Position numbers and translations under genes: made by a program. A stretch of 64,000 bases of DNA, taken from contig NZ_LR733413.1 in NCBI RefSeq assembly GCF_902506345.1, forward strand, positions 2,195,893-2,259,892, given 5' to 3'. This document shows positions 1 through 9,229 of the stretch, one piece after another; within the stretch, counting starts at the first letter, position 1, and every line of letters starts with the position of its first letter. Under the pieces are notes generated by a model. That model made no database searches. It was given only the letters and a program-made list of their open reading frames with translations, and was not told the DNA's origin. The DNA comes from Flavobacterium sp. 9R. Lineage in GTDB: Bacteria; Bacteroidota; Bacteroidia; Flavobacteriales; Flavobacteriaceae.

Positions 1-1605
1 TCAGAAGTAGCTTCTACCGAAAATCGAAAAGAAGCAGCACACCAAACCAGTAATTTGGGTTTATTCAAGTTGAGCACAACCTACAAGCCGTCGACCAATT
101 TTCAGTTGGATTATGATGTGTTGACCAAGTTGTCCAAACAAGATGAAAACACTTCGTTGCTTCGGGAATCGATAGTACAGAACGTTTCGGCTACGGAATC
201 TATAGCTACGCTAAAAGAGCAAGACCCAATATCAGTAAATCAGAATTTGAGTGCGTATTTTACCTTAAATGAAAAAAATGTCTTTGCGGTAGAAATGCAA
301 AGTTTATATCAAGAAGAAGACCCTTTTTACAATGCTAATTTGCAATCTCAGCCCTTTTTTTTAAGCGGTTATCAGCCAGGGCAAAATAGAAACGACATCA
401 ACCAAACCCGATTTGTAAAAACAAACAAAATAGATGCTAAGTTGGATTATTACTATATGTTGACCCCAAAAAGCAATATTAATTTGACTTTAGGTAATAC
501 GTATTCGTATCAAAATTTTAATTCTTCTATTTTTCAGGTTTTGGATAATGGCACAGTAAACGATTTGAATGCTTCGGAGAATACCAACGATGTAGACTAT
601 CGTTTTAATGATGTGTTTTTGGGATTGCATTATAAAATACTTACGGGGAAATTTACGTTTACGCCAGGCGTAAGTTTGCACAGTTACAATATGACCAATG
701 CGCAATTAGCAACCGAATTCAGTCAGAAATTCTTCAGAGCCTTACCTGATTTTGTAGCGATTTACCAAATCAAAAAAGCCGAGACTTTGACTTATAATTT
801 CTCGTATACCAACAATTTTACCGATATCAACAGATTGGTTGAAGGCTATGTTTTCTCAAACTACAACAGTTTAACACGCGGTTTTAGAGCACTAGAAAAT
901 GCTACGGCACAACAACATTCGTTGCGATACTTTAAGTACAATATGTTCAATATGGAAAACATTACTGCTTTTGTAAATTACACCAAAACGGTAGATGCCA
1001 TTAAAACAGATGCTACTTTTGACGGGGTAAACCAAACGTCGGTGCCTTTTAACTCTCCTTTTGCCGATGAAACCATTTCGGGACGTGCCTCTTATGGACG
1101 TTCGTTTTTGAAAAATTACAAAGCCTCATTTGACACTAATTTGAACTGGTCGAAATTCAATAACAAGCAGAACAATGTAACTATCGCTAATGAGAGTTTT
1201 ACTCAAAGTTATACCTTAAGAGCGTCTACAAATTATAAAAGCTTGCCTAATCTAGAAGTAGGCTACAATATGGTAATCAACGACTATAATAATAATACTT
1301 TTTATACCGACCGCCCTTTTGCGAAGTTAGATTACTATTTCTTAGACAGTTTTTCTTTTGTGGCCGAGTATGAGTTTTATCATTATTACAACAACGACAA
1401 AACGGTAAATAATGAATACGATTTCTTGAACGCCAGTTTGATTTACCAAAAAAAGAACAGCAAATTAGAGTATAAAATAAGCGGTACGAATTTATTGAAT
1501 ACTACCTCACTCAACGACGATAGTTTTTCGCAGTTCGCTACAAGAACTTCTCAGTACACAGTTCAGCCACGTTACTTAATTTTCTCTGTGAAGTATAATT
1601 TGTAG
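1..1605 (+). CDS. Outer-membrane beta-barrel / TonB-dependent receptor-like protein, 5' end cut by window
   Basis: The frame is open from base 1, so this is the C-terminal part of a larger gene; the apparent TTG start at 55 is not a real start. The visible ~535 residues alternate polar and aromatic/hydrophobic positions, are rich in N, Y, F and T, and end in YLIFSVKYNL, a terminal aromatic beta-strand typical of Bacteroidetes outer-membrane barrels. The likely family is the carboxypeptidase-regulatory-domain plus barrel receptors. The plug and any signal peptide would lie left of the window. The substrate cannot be told. A strong hairpin terminator follows, so this is the last gene of its unit. 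The barrel call is fairly sure; the TonB-receptor label is inferred. Confidence 0.7.
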   Translation, partial: SEVASTENRKEAAHQTSNLGLFKLSTTYKPSTNFQLDYDVLTKLSKQDENTSLLRESIVQNVSATESIATLKEQDPISVNQNLSAYFTLNEKNVFAVEMQSLYQEEDPFYNANLQSQPFFLSGYQPGQNRNDINQTRFVKTNKIDAKLDYYYMLTPKSNINLTLGNTYSYQNFNSSIFQVLDNGTVNDLNASENTNDVDYRFNDVFLGLHYKILTGKFTFTPGVSLHSYNMTNAQLATEFSQKFFRALPDFVAIYQIKKAETLTYNFSYTNNFTDINRLVEGYVFSNYNSLTRGFRALENATAQQHSLRYFKYNMFNMENITAFVNYTKTVDAIKTDATFDGVNQTSVPFNSPFADETISGRASYGRSFLKNYKASFDTNLNWSKFNNKQNNVTIANESFTQSYTLRASTNYKSLPNLEVGYNMVINDYNNNTFYTDRPFAKLDYYFLDSFSFVAEYEFYHYYNNDKTVNNEYDFLNASLIYQKKNSKLEYKISGTNLLNTTSLNDDSFSQFATRTSQYTVQPRYLIFSVKYNL

Positions 1606-1633
1606 GGGATAGATTTTATCTCAAATCATAAAC

Positions 1634-1676
1634 AATCCTACACCGAAATAACTTTTTGGTGTAGGATTTTGATTTT
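1634..1676 (+). terminator. Rho-independent terminator after the barrel gene
   Basis: A perfect 11-bp stem (1634-1644 with 1658-1668) around a 13-nt loop is followed by a T-rich run. It lies 29 bp after the stop codon of the barrel gene. The rest of the spacer up to 1863 holds nothing else recognisable. Confidence 0.8.
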
Positions 1677-1863
1677 AATCAAGTTTCAAGAACAGAAACA
1701 GAGTGTAGAGGTTGAGTTTTTAAGCTAAAAAAAGCATTCTCGTTAATTCCAACAAGAAGGCTTTTGATTTATTATAATGCTTTCATCTTACAATCTAAAT
1801 GCAGCTTTTACTTGGTCTACAAAATCAAGACTATTCAATCATCAAAAAACTATTAAATTCCAT

Positions 1864-3111
1864 TTACATCCCTGTTCGAATCGCCTCAACAGGGTCTAAA
1901 TTAGCAGCTGATATTGCAGGCAAAATTCCAGATAGCAACCCAATAAAAGCTGCAAGACTTGTTCCCAACAGAATATTTCCAAATCCTAGGACAAATTCAA
2001 AATCTAAAGCGTTGGTCAAAACTAAGGCAATAATCCAAACAAAAAACAATCCAATTAAACCTCCAATTAGAGAAAGGATTATAGCTTCGAATAAAAATTG
2101 AAATAAAATAAATCGGTTTTTGGCTCCCAAAGATTTTTGAATTCCAATTAAATTGGTTCGTTCTTTTACAGAAACAAACATAATATTGGCGATTCCAAAA
2201 CCACCAACCAATAAAGAAAAACCACTGATAATCCAGCCAACCACATTCATTTGTCCAATAATTCCATCGATAAAATCTGTAAACCCAGAAAAAACATTAA
2301 TGAAAAAGTTGTCAATTTCACCAGCCTTCAAACCTCTAAAAGCTCTTAATTTTTGAATAATTTCTCCTTTATAAGCTTCCATATCGACTCCTTTTTCTGG
2401 TTTTAAAATAATTACGTTCGTCAAACCATCATTATTGTCTCCATACAATTGACGAACAAAATTCACAGGAATAAATGCTGATGTATCATCTTCATCAAAA
2501 ATTCCAGAACCCTTTTTCTTTAAAACACCAATTACATTGAAACGTTTACCATACAAACGGACGGTTTTACCAATCGGATCACTTCCTTCAAATAACGATG
2601 TCGCAATTTCATCACCCAAAACAATTACTGCCGCACCAGAATTAGCTTCGGATTCATTATAAAAACGACCTTTTTCAAATTCTAATCCTTGGATATCAAT
2701 AAATTCTTGTGAAACAGGAACAATATTCACATCACTAACAGTTTTTGACTCATGCTTAATAGATTCCCTTTTGGTAAAAATCTGATACGCCATCTGCTCT
2801 GTATCGGTCATTGCCCCCTTCATATAAACGTATTCGTCATATTTTACATTTGGGAATTGTTCTCTTTTCCATTGAGGTATTTCGCTTGGCCCAAAAGAAA
2901 ACTTCATCAAGTAGATTGTATTTTTATCCAAACTACTCAAGTCTTTCGATATTTTTCTGTCTAGAGAATCTACCGCAGCCAGTACTGCAATTATCGAAAA
3001 AATACCAATAGTTACACCTAGTAAGGAAAGTAAAGTCCTTAATTTATTTGCCAACAATGCATTCATTGCAAAGCTAAAACTCTCTTTCAATAATCGAAGA
3101 TATACTACCAT
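1864..3111 (-). CDS. MacB/FtsX-type ABC transporter permease
   Basis: A 415-aa inner-membrane permease. Domains in order: first transmembrane helix at about 19-48 (ANKLRTLLSLLGVTIGIFS), a MacB-type periplasmic core domain to about 245, then an FtsX domain with three helices in the last ~130 residues, ending in DPVEAIRTGM as most of this family do. Family members couple to a separate cytoplasmic ATPase and act in mechanotransmission, lipoprotein handling or efflux of peptides and drugs. No ATPase or membrane-fusion protein lies next to it here, so the partner must be elsewhere. It is divergent from purH. The family is certain; the substrate is unknown. Confidence 0.9.
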   Translation of the reverse strand: MVVYLRLLKESFSFAMNALLANKLRTLLSLLGVTIGIFSIIAVLAAVDSLDRKISKDLSSLDKNTIYLMKFSFGPSEIPQWKREQFPNVKYDEYVYMKGAMTDTEQMAYQIFTKRESIKHESKTVSDVNIVPVSQEFIDIQGLEFEKGRFYNESEANSGAAVIVLGDEIATSLFEGSDPIGKTVRLYGKRFNVIGVLKKKGSGIFDEDDTSAFIPVNFVRQLYGDNNDGLTNVIILKPEKGVDMEAYKGEIIQKLRAFRGLKAGEIDNFFINVFSGFTDFIDGIIGQMNVVGWIISGFSLLVGGFGIANIMFVSVKERTNLIGIQKSLGAKNRFILFQFLFEAIILSLIGGLIGLFFVWIIALVLTNALDFEFVLGFGNILLGTSLAAFIGLLSGILPAISAANLDPVEAIRTGM

Positions 3112-3244
3112 AGACTTAAAAATTGTGTTAGCGTAAAATTCATTAAATTTAATTCAAAAACCTAATTAAAATACTACTCCCATAAGTACGAATTTAAATA
3201 AAAATGTTACAGCATTTCCTGTGATTTTATATATAAAAATTAAC

Positions 3245-3252
3245 TATTTTTG
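3245..3252 (+). promoter_or_regulatory. Candidate -7 element of the purH promoter
   Basis: TATTTTTG matches the Bacteroidetes -7 consensus TAnnTTTG and lies 24 bp before the purH start. There is no good TTG at the -33 position (only GTG, spacer 21), so the call rests on the -7 box alone. Confidence 0.45.
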
Positions 3253-3275
3253 CACTTTCAAAAAAACTACTACAC

Positions 3276-4802
3276 ATGAGCACTACTAAAAAAATACAAT
3301 CGGCCTTAATTTCAGTATTTTCAAAAGACGGATTAGAGCCAATTGTTAGAAAATTACACGAACAAAACGTTGTTTTTTATTCTACCGGAGGTACCGAAGA
3401 ATACATTAAAAATTTAGGCATTCCTGTAATTCCTGTAGAAGATGTAACTTCTTACCCATCTATCCTTGGCGGAAGAGTAAAAACTTTACACCCAAAAGTG
3501 TTTGGTGGTATCTTAAATCGTCAAGACAACGAAAGTGATGTGCAACAAATGAAGGAATATGAAATCCCTCAAATAGATTTAGTAATTGTTGATTTGTATC
3601 CATTTGAAAAAACGGTTGCTTCTGGAGCAAGCGAAGCGGATATTATTGAAAAAATTGATATTGGTGGCATTTCATTAATTCGTGCTGGTGCCAAAAATTT
3701 CAAAGACACCGTAATTGTTTCATCAATGGACCAGTATGGTTTGTTTTTAGACATGATTACAAATCAAAATGGAAGTACAACATTAGAAGATAGAAAACTT
3801 TTGGCTACAAAAGCATTTCATGTTTCTTCTCATTATGATGGAGCCATTTTCAAATATTTCAATACTGACGAAACTATATATAAAGAAAGTATTCAGAACG
3901 GTCAAGTACTTCGTTATGGAGAAAACCCTCATCAAAAAGGATTCTTCTTTGGTGAATTTGAAACTATGTTTAACAAAGTTCACGGAAAAGAGTTGTCATA
4001 CAACAACTTACTAGATGTTGATGCAGCAGTAAACTTGATCAATGAATTCAAAACTGACGGACCAACTTTTGCCATTTTAAAACATAATAATGCTTGTGGC
4101 TTAGCAACTAGAACCTCAATCAGTGAAGCATATAATGCAGCTTTGGCATGCGACCCAACATCTGCTTTTGGTGGTGTTTTAATTGCAAATGCTACAATAG
4201 ACATCGCAACAGCTACAGAAATAAACAAACTATTCTGCGAAGTTGTAATTGCACCTGCTTATGACGCAGAAGCTTTGACTATTTTACAAGAAAAGAAAAA
4301 CAGAATCATTTTAATTCAAAATGAAGTAGCCTTACCAGAGAGACAAGTTCGTACGTGCTTAAATGGATTATTGATTCAAGACCGAAACAATATTACAGAC
4401 CAAGCAGAAGACTTAAAAACGGTAACTATTACAGCTCCAACTGAACAAGAAGTTAAAGATTTGATTTTTGCATCAAAGGTTTGTAAAAACACCAAATCTA
4501 ATACTATTGTATTTGCCAAAAACGGCACACTTATTGCTTCAGGTACTGGCCAAACCTCTAGAGTTGATGCTTTAATGCAAGCAGTAGACAAAGCAAAAGC
4601 GTTTGGATTTAGCTTAGAGGGAGCATCTATGGCAAGTGATGCTTTCTTCCCTTTTCCTGACTGTGTGGAATTAGCTAAAAAAGCTGGAATAACCGCTGTA
4701 ATTCAGCCAGGTGGATCTATTAAAGACGAATTAAGTATCAATTATTGCAACGAAAACAATTTGGCAATGGTATTTACAGGAACTCGTCATTTTAAACATT
4801 AA
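3276..4802 (+). CDS. purH: Bifunctional AICAR transformylase / IMP cyclohydrolase
   Basis: This enzyme catalyses the last two steps of de novo purine synthesis in the cytoplasm: formyl transfer from 10-formyl-THF to AICAR, then ring closure to IMP. At 508 aa it is full length. Residues 1-~145 form the MGS-like cyclohydrolase domain, with KTLHPKVFGGIL; the rest is the transformylase domain, with the catalytic Lys-His pair at 269-270 in AILKHNNACG. The C-terminus carries the conserved PGGSIKDE and FTGTRHFKH stretches. mreB begins 44 bp after the stop, so purH may be read together with the shape genes. Confidence 0.97.
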   Translation: MSTTKKIQSALISVFSKDGLEPIVRKLHEQNVVFYSTGGTEEYIKNLGIPVIPVEDVTSYPSILGGRVKTLHPKVFGGILNRQDNESDVQQMKEYEIPQIDLVIVDLYPFEKTVASGASEADIIEKIDIGGISLIRAGAKNFKDTVIVSSMDQYGLFLDMITNQNGSTTLEDRKLLATKAFHVSSHYDGAIFKYFNTDETIYKESIQNGQVLRYGENPHQKGFFFGEFETMFNKVHGKELSYNNLLDVDAAVNLINEFKTDGPTFAILKHNNACGLATRTSISEAYNAALACDPTSAFGGVLIANATIDIATATEINKLFCEVVIAPAYDAEALTILQEKKNRIILIQNEVALPERQVRTCLNGLLIQDRNNITDQAEDLKTVTITAPTEQEVKDLIFASKVCKNTKSNTIVFAKNGTLIASGTGQTSRVDALMQAVDKAKAFGFSLEGASMASDAFFPFPDCVELAKKAGITAVIQPGGSIKDELSINYCNENNLAMVFTGTRHFKH

Positions 4803-4846
4803 TTTGTTTAACTTTGTTAAATAATTTTTACAATACATAAAAACGT

Positions 4847-5875
4847 ATGGGATTTTTTGATTTCATGACTGAGGATATCGCGATAGACCTTGGTACCGCA
4901 AACACTTTAATCATTCACAATGATAAGGTAGTTATTGACAGTCCTTCTATTGTGGCAAGAGACAGAATATCAGGCAAAATCATTGCCGTTGGTAAAGAAG
5001 CCAACATGATGCAGGGGAAAACGCATGAAAACATAAAAACGATTAGGCCATTGAAAGATGGTGTAATTGCAGATTTTGATGCTTCTGAAAAAATGATCAG
5101 TATGTTCATCAAAAGCATCCCTGCACTAAACAAAAAAATGTTTACTCCAGCCTTACGTATGGTAGTATGTATTCCATCAGGAATTACAGAAGTTGAAATG
5201 CGTGCTGTAAAAGAATCTTGCGAGCGAGTAAATGGAAAAGAAGTTTATCTAATTCATGAACCAATGGCAGCAGCAATTGGTATTGGTATCGATATTATGC
5301 AACCAAAAGGTAACATGATTGTTGATATTGGTGGTGGTACAACTGAAATTGCCGTAATTGCTTTAGGCGGTATTGTTTGCGACAAATCTGTAAAAATTGC
5401 AGGTGATGTTTTCACTAACGATATTGTATATTATATGCGTACCCAACACAATTTATTTGTTGGAGAAAGTACAGCTGAAAAAATAAAGATACAAATTGGT
5501 GCTGCGATCGAAGATCTTGAAACTCCACCAGATGATATGTCTGTTCAAGGAAGAGATTTATTAACTGGAAAACCAAAACAAGTAGAAGTATCATATCGAG
5601 AAATCGCGAAAGCATTAGACAAATCCATTCAGAGAATTGAAGACGCAGTAATGGAAACGCTATCGCAAACTCCTCCAGAGTTAGCTGCCGACATATACAA
5701 CACCGGTATTTATTTAGCTGGTGGTGGATCAATGTTAAGAGGACTTGACAAACGAATTTCTCAAAAAACGGACTTACCAGTTTACATAGCTGAAGATCCT
5801 TTGAGAGCAGTTGTACGAGGAACTGGAATGGCTTTAAAAAATATTACTAAATTTAAAAGTATCTTGATTAAGTAA
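4847..5875 (+). CDS. mreB: Rod-shape actin MreB
   Basis: A bacterial actin that forms membrane-bound filaments guiding the elongation machinery (MreCD, RodA, PBP2). The 342 aa are the usual length. The phosphate-1 motif is near the N-terminus (DLGTANTLI) and the phosphate-2 region is VDIGGGTTEIAVIALGG. A GGGSMLRG adenosine motif is near residue 290. The N-terminal MGFFDFMTEDIAIDLG begins with a hydrophobic patch likely to touch the membrane. It is first in the mreB-mreC-mreD-mrdA-rodA run, the conserved order for the elongasome. A TAACTTTG box at 4809-4816 could give it its own promoter, but no matching -33 is seen. Confidence 0.97.
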   Translation: MGFFDFMTEDIAIDLGTANTLIIHNDKVVIDSPSIVARDRISGKIIAVGKEANMMQGKTHENIKTIRPLKDGVIADFDASEKMISMFIKSIPALNKKMFTPALRMVVCIPSGITEVEMRAVKESCERVNGKEVYLIHEPMAAAIGIGIDIMQPKGNMIVDIGGGTTEIAVIALGGIVCDKSVKIAGDVFTNDIVYYMRTQHNLFVGESTAEKIKIQIGAAIEDLETPPDDMSVQGRDLLTGKPKQVEVSYREIAKALDKSIQRIEDAVMETLSQTPPELAADIYNTGIYLAGGGSMLRGLDKRISQKTDLPVYIAEDPLRAVVRGTGMALKNITKFKSILIK

Positions 5876-5938
5876 GCGTTTTCTTCAGTTACCAATTAAA
5901 AACATTCGCGAATAACCACTTAATTATACCATTACAAA

Positions 5939-6766
5939 ATGCAGCAAATATTTAATTTTATTACTAGAAACAGTTATAGATTACTGTTTTTGCTGCTTTT
6001 GGGTATATCATTAACACTTACAATTCAATTTCATTCTTTCCACAGAAGCAAAGTTATTAGTTCTGCTAATGTAGTTAGTGGAAGTGTTTACAAAGAAATA
6101 AACGAAGCAAAAGAATACCTCAACCTAAGAAAAGAGAATGACGATTTAGCCTTAGAAAACGCTATGTTAAGAAGTCTTCTTTTTCAAGTAAAAGATTCTA
6201 GTTTTATGTCCAAAATCGACAGTATAAAAGGGGTAAAACCCTCTGATATAGTTGTCGCAAAAGTCATCAAAAACTCCTATAGTGTTTATGAAAACTACCT
6301 TACCCTTGATGCAGGTACCAAACAAGGCATAAAGCCTGATATGGGAGTTATCAATAGTTTGGGTATCGTTGGTATTACAGATGACACTTCAGAGAATTAT
6401 GCTACAGTAGCTAGTATTCTGAATAAAAAATCCAGAATCAATGCCAAGATTAAAAAATCAAATCATTTTGGTTCATTGGTATGGGATGGTAAAAGCACAG
6501 GATTTGTACAATTAATTGACTTGCCGAGGCTAGCAGCAATCCGCAAAGGAGATACTATTGTAACTGGTGGACAATCCGTTATTTTTCCTGAAAACATTAA
6601 CATTGGTACAATTGATAAAATTTATATTGACAAACAAACCAATTATTACACTTTAAGCATTAAGTTATTCAATGATATGACCAACTTAGGACATGTTTAT
6701 ATCCTTAAAAGTAAAGGAAATATTGAAATGACTCAACTAGAAAACCAAAGAAAGAAGGATGAATAG
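5939..6766 (+). CDS. mreC: Rod-shape determining protein MreC
   Basis: A bitopic inner-membrane protein of 275 aa that links cytoplasmic MreB to periplasmic PBP2. It has a short cytoplasmic N-terminus, one transmembrane helix at about 14-30, a heptad-rich coiled coil at about 50-80 (leucines in NLRKENDDLALENAMLRSLL), then the double beta-barrel domain. Conserved stretches such as AGTKQGIKPDMGVIN and VWDGKSTGFVQL fit MreC. Its last 8 bases overlap mreD, so translation is probably coupled. Confidence 0.95.
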   Translation: MQQIFNFITRNSYRLLFLLLLGISLTLTIQFHSFHRSKVISSANVVSGSVYKEINEAKEYLNLRKENDDLALENAMLRSLLFQVKDSSFMSKIDSIKGVKPSDIVVAKVIKNSYSVYENYLTLDAGTKQGIKPDMGVINSLGIVGITDDTSENYATVASILNKKSRINAKIKKSNHFGSLVWDGKSTGFVQLIDLPRLAAIRKGDTIVTGGQSVIFPENINIGTIDKIYIDKQTNYYTLSIKLFNDMTNLGHVYILKSKGNIEMTQLENQRKKDE

Positions 6767-7265
6767 CACGTTAATTGTCAATTTTTTCCGTTTTATATTA
6801 TTGTTAGCAATACAAATTATTGTTTTCAATAATATGAATTTTTATGGCTACATAAGTCCTTTCCCTTACATACTCTTCATAATTTTATATCCTGTAAACG
6901 GTAACAAAACAGCGCTTCTGGCCTCAAGTTTTATACTTGGATTGCTTCTAGATATGTTTACAAATTCTGGAGGAGTTCACGCAACAGCATGTCTTATTCT
7001 GGCTTATTTCAGACCATTTATATTTAAATTCTCTTTCGGCTTAAGTTACGAATACCAAACCGTAAAATTAAATGATGTATTGACCCCTGAACGCTTCTCA
7101 TTCTTATTAGTCGCAATACTATTACATCATATTGTATTATTTACCTTAGAAGCTTTTGAATTTAGTTTTATTCTAGAAGTACTTCTAAGAACTTTATTGA
7201 GTTCCGCATTTACATTGTTATTAAGCATAACCATTATCTATCTTATTAAGCCAAATAAACGATGA
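6759..7265 (+). CDS. mreD: Rod-shape determining protein MreD
   Basis: A 168-aa very hydrophobic protein with about five predicted transmembrane helices, the usual size and profile of MreD. Sequence identity in this family is low, so the call depends heavily on position between mreC and mrdA. The start overlaps mreC by 8 bp, and the stop shares an ATGA with the start of mrdA, so all three should be translated as a coupled unit. Confidence 0.9.
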   Translation: MNSTLIVNFFRFILLLAIQIIVFNNMNFYGYISPFPYILFIILYPVNGNKTALLASSFILGLLLDMFTNSGGVHATACLILAYFRPFIFKFSFGLSYEYQTVKLNDVLTPERFSFLLVAILLHHIVLFTLEAFEFSFILEVLLRTLLSSAFTLLLSITIIYLIKPNKR

Positions 7266-9214
7266 GAAAAGTCTTGTTGCCTGCTTTAATAATTATCGCA
7301 GCCGCTCTGCTTGTACTTCGAATTTTCTATCTTCAAATCATTGATGACACTTTTAAACTAGAGTCAGAAAACAATGCTATAAAGATAAAATACGATTATC
7401 CCGAGCGAGGATATATCTATGACCGTTTTGGAAAACTCCTAGTGGCCAACCAAGCTTCCTATGATATTATGGTGATTCCAAGAGAAATCAACAACTTAGA
7501 CACTTTAGAATTTTGTCAACTTTTAAATATTCAAAAAGAGGATTTCATAAAGAATATTGAAAAAGCTAAAGTATATAGTCCGAGGCTGCCATCTGTATTT
7601 TTATCACAGTTAAATAAAGTAGAATTTGCTGCATTCCAAGAAAAAATAAGAAACTATGAAGGTTTCTATTTCCAAAAAAGATCATTAAGAGACTATGAAG
7701 CCGATTATGGCGCCAATATTTTTGGCTTTATTACCCAAGTAAACGACAACATCATTAAAAAGAATCCTTATTACAAAAGTGGGGATTTAATTGGAAAACA
7801 AGGTGTCGAAGAAAGCTATGAAGAAATTCTAAGAGGTGTCAAAGGAGTCACCTACATACAAAAAGACAAATACAATCGTGAAATTGGTTCCTACAAAGAA
7901 GGCCGCTTTGACACTGTAGCGGTGCCAGGTAAAGACATTACCTTAACCATTGATGCCGAAATCCAAAAATATGGAGAACAATTGATGGTCAACAAAAGAG
8001 GTGGAATTGTTGCCATAGAACCAAAGACTGGAGAAATTCTAGCATTAATTACAGCACCTTCTTATGATCCTGGTATTTTGGTAGGAAGACAACGTTCTAA
8101 AAACTACACCAAATTATATCACGATTCAATTGCAAAACCACTATATGACAGAGGTTTACTTGCAGAATACCCTCCTGGATCTCCTTTCAAAATTATGACT
8201 GGACTCGTAGCGCTTCAGGAACAAGTAATCGACGAAAATACAACTGTGGCTTGTCATCACGGATTTAGCTATGCAAGAGGTCGCTTTATGCGTTGTCACT
8301 GTAGAGGTGGACTGCTCCAATTGCACCGTGGAATCTATGAATCTTGTAATGCCTTTTTTGGAACAGCATATATGAAAACCATTAACAAATATGCTAAACC
8401 AAGCTACGCTGTTGATGTTTGGAGCAAGCACGTAAAAAGTTTTGGTTTAGGGCAGTTTATGGGATATGACTTACCAACAGGCCGTCGAGGAAAAATCCCG
8501 ACTTCGGAAACCTATAAAAGAATGTATCCAAACGGGGGCTGGAGAAGTACAGCTATTGTTTCAAACGCTATCGGACAAGGAGAAGTCCTAATGACGCCTA
8601 TTCAATTGGCTAACATGATGGCTACCGTTGCGAATGAAGGATATTATTACACTCCTCACATCATTAAAAAAATTGCAGGCACCACTATTGATAAAAAATT
8701 CACAACCAAACATGTTACTACTATAGACAGAAGTCACTTCAAACCTATTATTAGTGGACTTTTTGATGTTTATAATATGGGAACAGCCGCCGGTTTAAGA
8801 GTCGAAGGAATTGACATTTGTGGAAAAACAGGAACTGCCGAAAATTTTGCAAAAATTAATGGTGTTAGAACTCAGTTAAAAGATCACTCTATTTTTGTGG
8901 CTTTTGCTCCAAAAGACAATCCTAAAATTGCTATCGCTATTATGATTGAAAACGGTGGATTTGGTTCTACTATCGCAGGGCCAATAGCGAGTTTGATGAT
9001 AGAAAAATATTTAAAGAAAAAAATCACAAGAACGGATCTTGAAACTAGAATATTAAATACAAGTTTACAAGGTCAATATGCCAAATTGGGAGGATTAAAT
9101 GAAGATGTAAAAAGAGAATTAAGAATTAAAGACTCTATTGCCCAACTCAAGTTAAAAAAACAAAATCCAACACCTACTGCAGTTGTTAAAAAAGACAGTA
9201 CTAAAAAAAACTAA
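7262..9214 (+). CDS. mrdA: Penicillin-binding protein 2 (elongasome transpeptidase)
   Basis: The class B transpeptidase that cross-links peptidoglycan during side-wall growth, paired with RodA. It has 650 aa: an N-terminal signal anchor (~4-24), the PBP dimerisation domain, then the transpeptidase. The three active-site motifs are present: SxxK as SPFK at Ser307/Lys310, SxN as SCN at 361-363, and KTG at 522-524. A Cys/His cluster (C331, H332, H333, C345, H346, C347) lies between SxxK and SxN, where E. coli PBP2 has its zinc site. The last ~40 residues are Lys/Gln/Thr-rich and probably disordered. Confidence 0.96.
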   Translation: MRKVLLPALIIIAAALLVLRIFYLQIIDDTFKLESENNAIKIKYDYPERGYIYDRFGKLLVANQASYDIMVIPREINNLDTLEFCQLLNIQKEDFIKNIEKAKVYSPRLPSVFLSQLNKVEFAAFQEKIRNYEGFYFQKRSLRDYEADYGANIFGFITQVNDNIIKKNPYYKSGDLIGKQGVEESYEEILRGVKGVTYIQKDKYNREIGSYKEGRFDTVAVPGKDITLTIDAEIQKYGEQLMVNKRGGIVAIEPKTGEILALITAPSYDPGILVGRQRSKNYTKLYHDSIAKPLYDRGLLAEYPPGSPFKIMTGLVALQEQVIDENTTVACHHGFSYARGRFMRCHCRGGLLQLHRGIYESCNAFFGTAYMKTINKYAKPSYAVDVWSKHVKSFGLGQFMGYDLPTGRRGKIPTSETYKRMYPNGGWRSTAIVSNAIGQGEVLMTPIQLANMMATVANEGYYYTPHIIKKIAGTTIDKKFTTKHVTTIDRSHFKPIISGLFDVYNMGTAAGLRVEGIDICGKTGTAENFAKINGVRTQLKDHSIFVAFAPKDNPKIAIAIMIENGGFGSTIAGPIASLMIEKYLKKKITRTDLETRILNTSLQGQYAKLGGLNEDVKRELRIKDSIAQLKLKKQNPTPTAVVKKDSTKKN

Positions 9215-9229
9215 ATCATTTGTACGTAA

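Noticed and set aside
1799..2101. 100-codon plus-strand frame opposite the ABC permease gene
   Set aside because: Shadow of the permease coding strand; composition is unlike a protein (rich in K, N, I, P).
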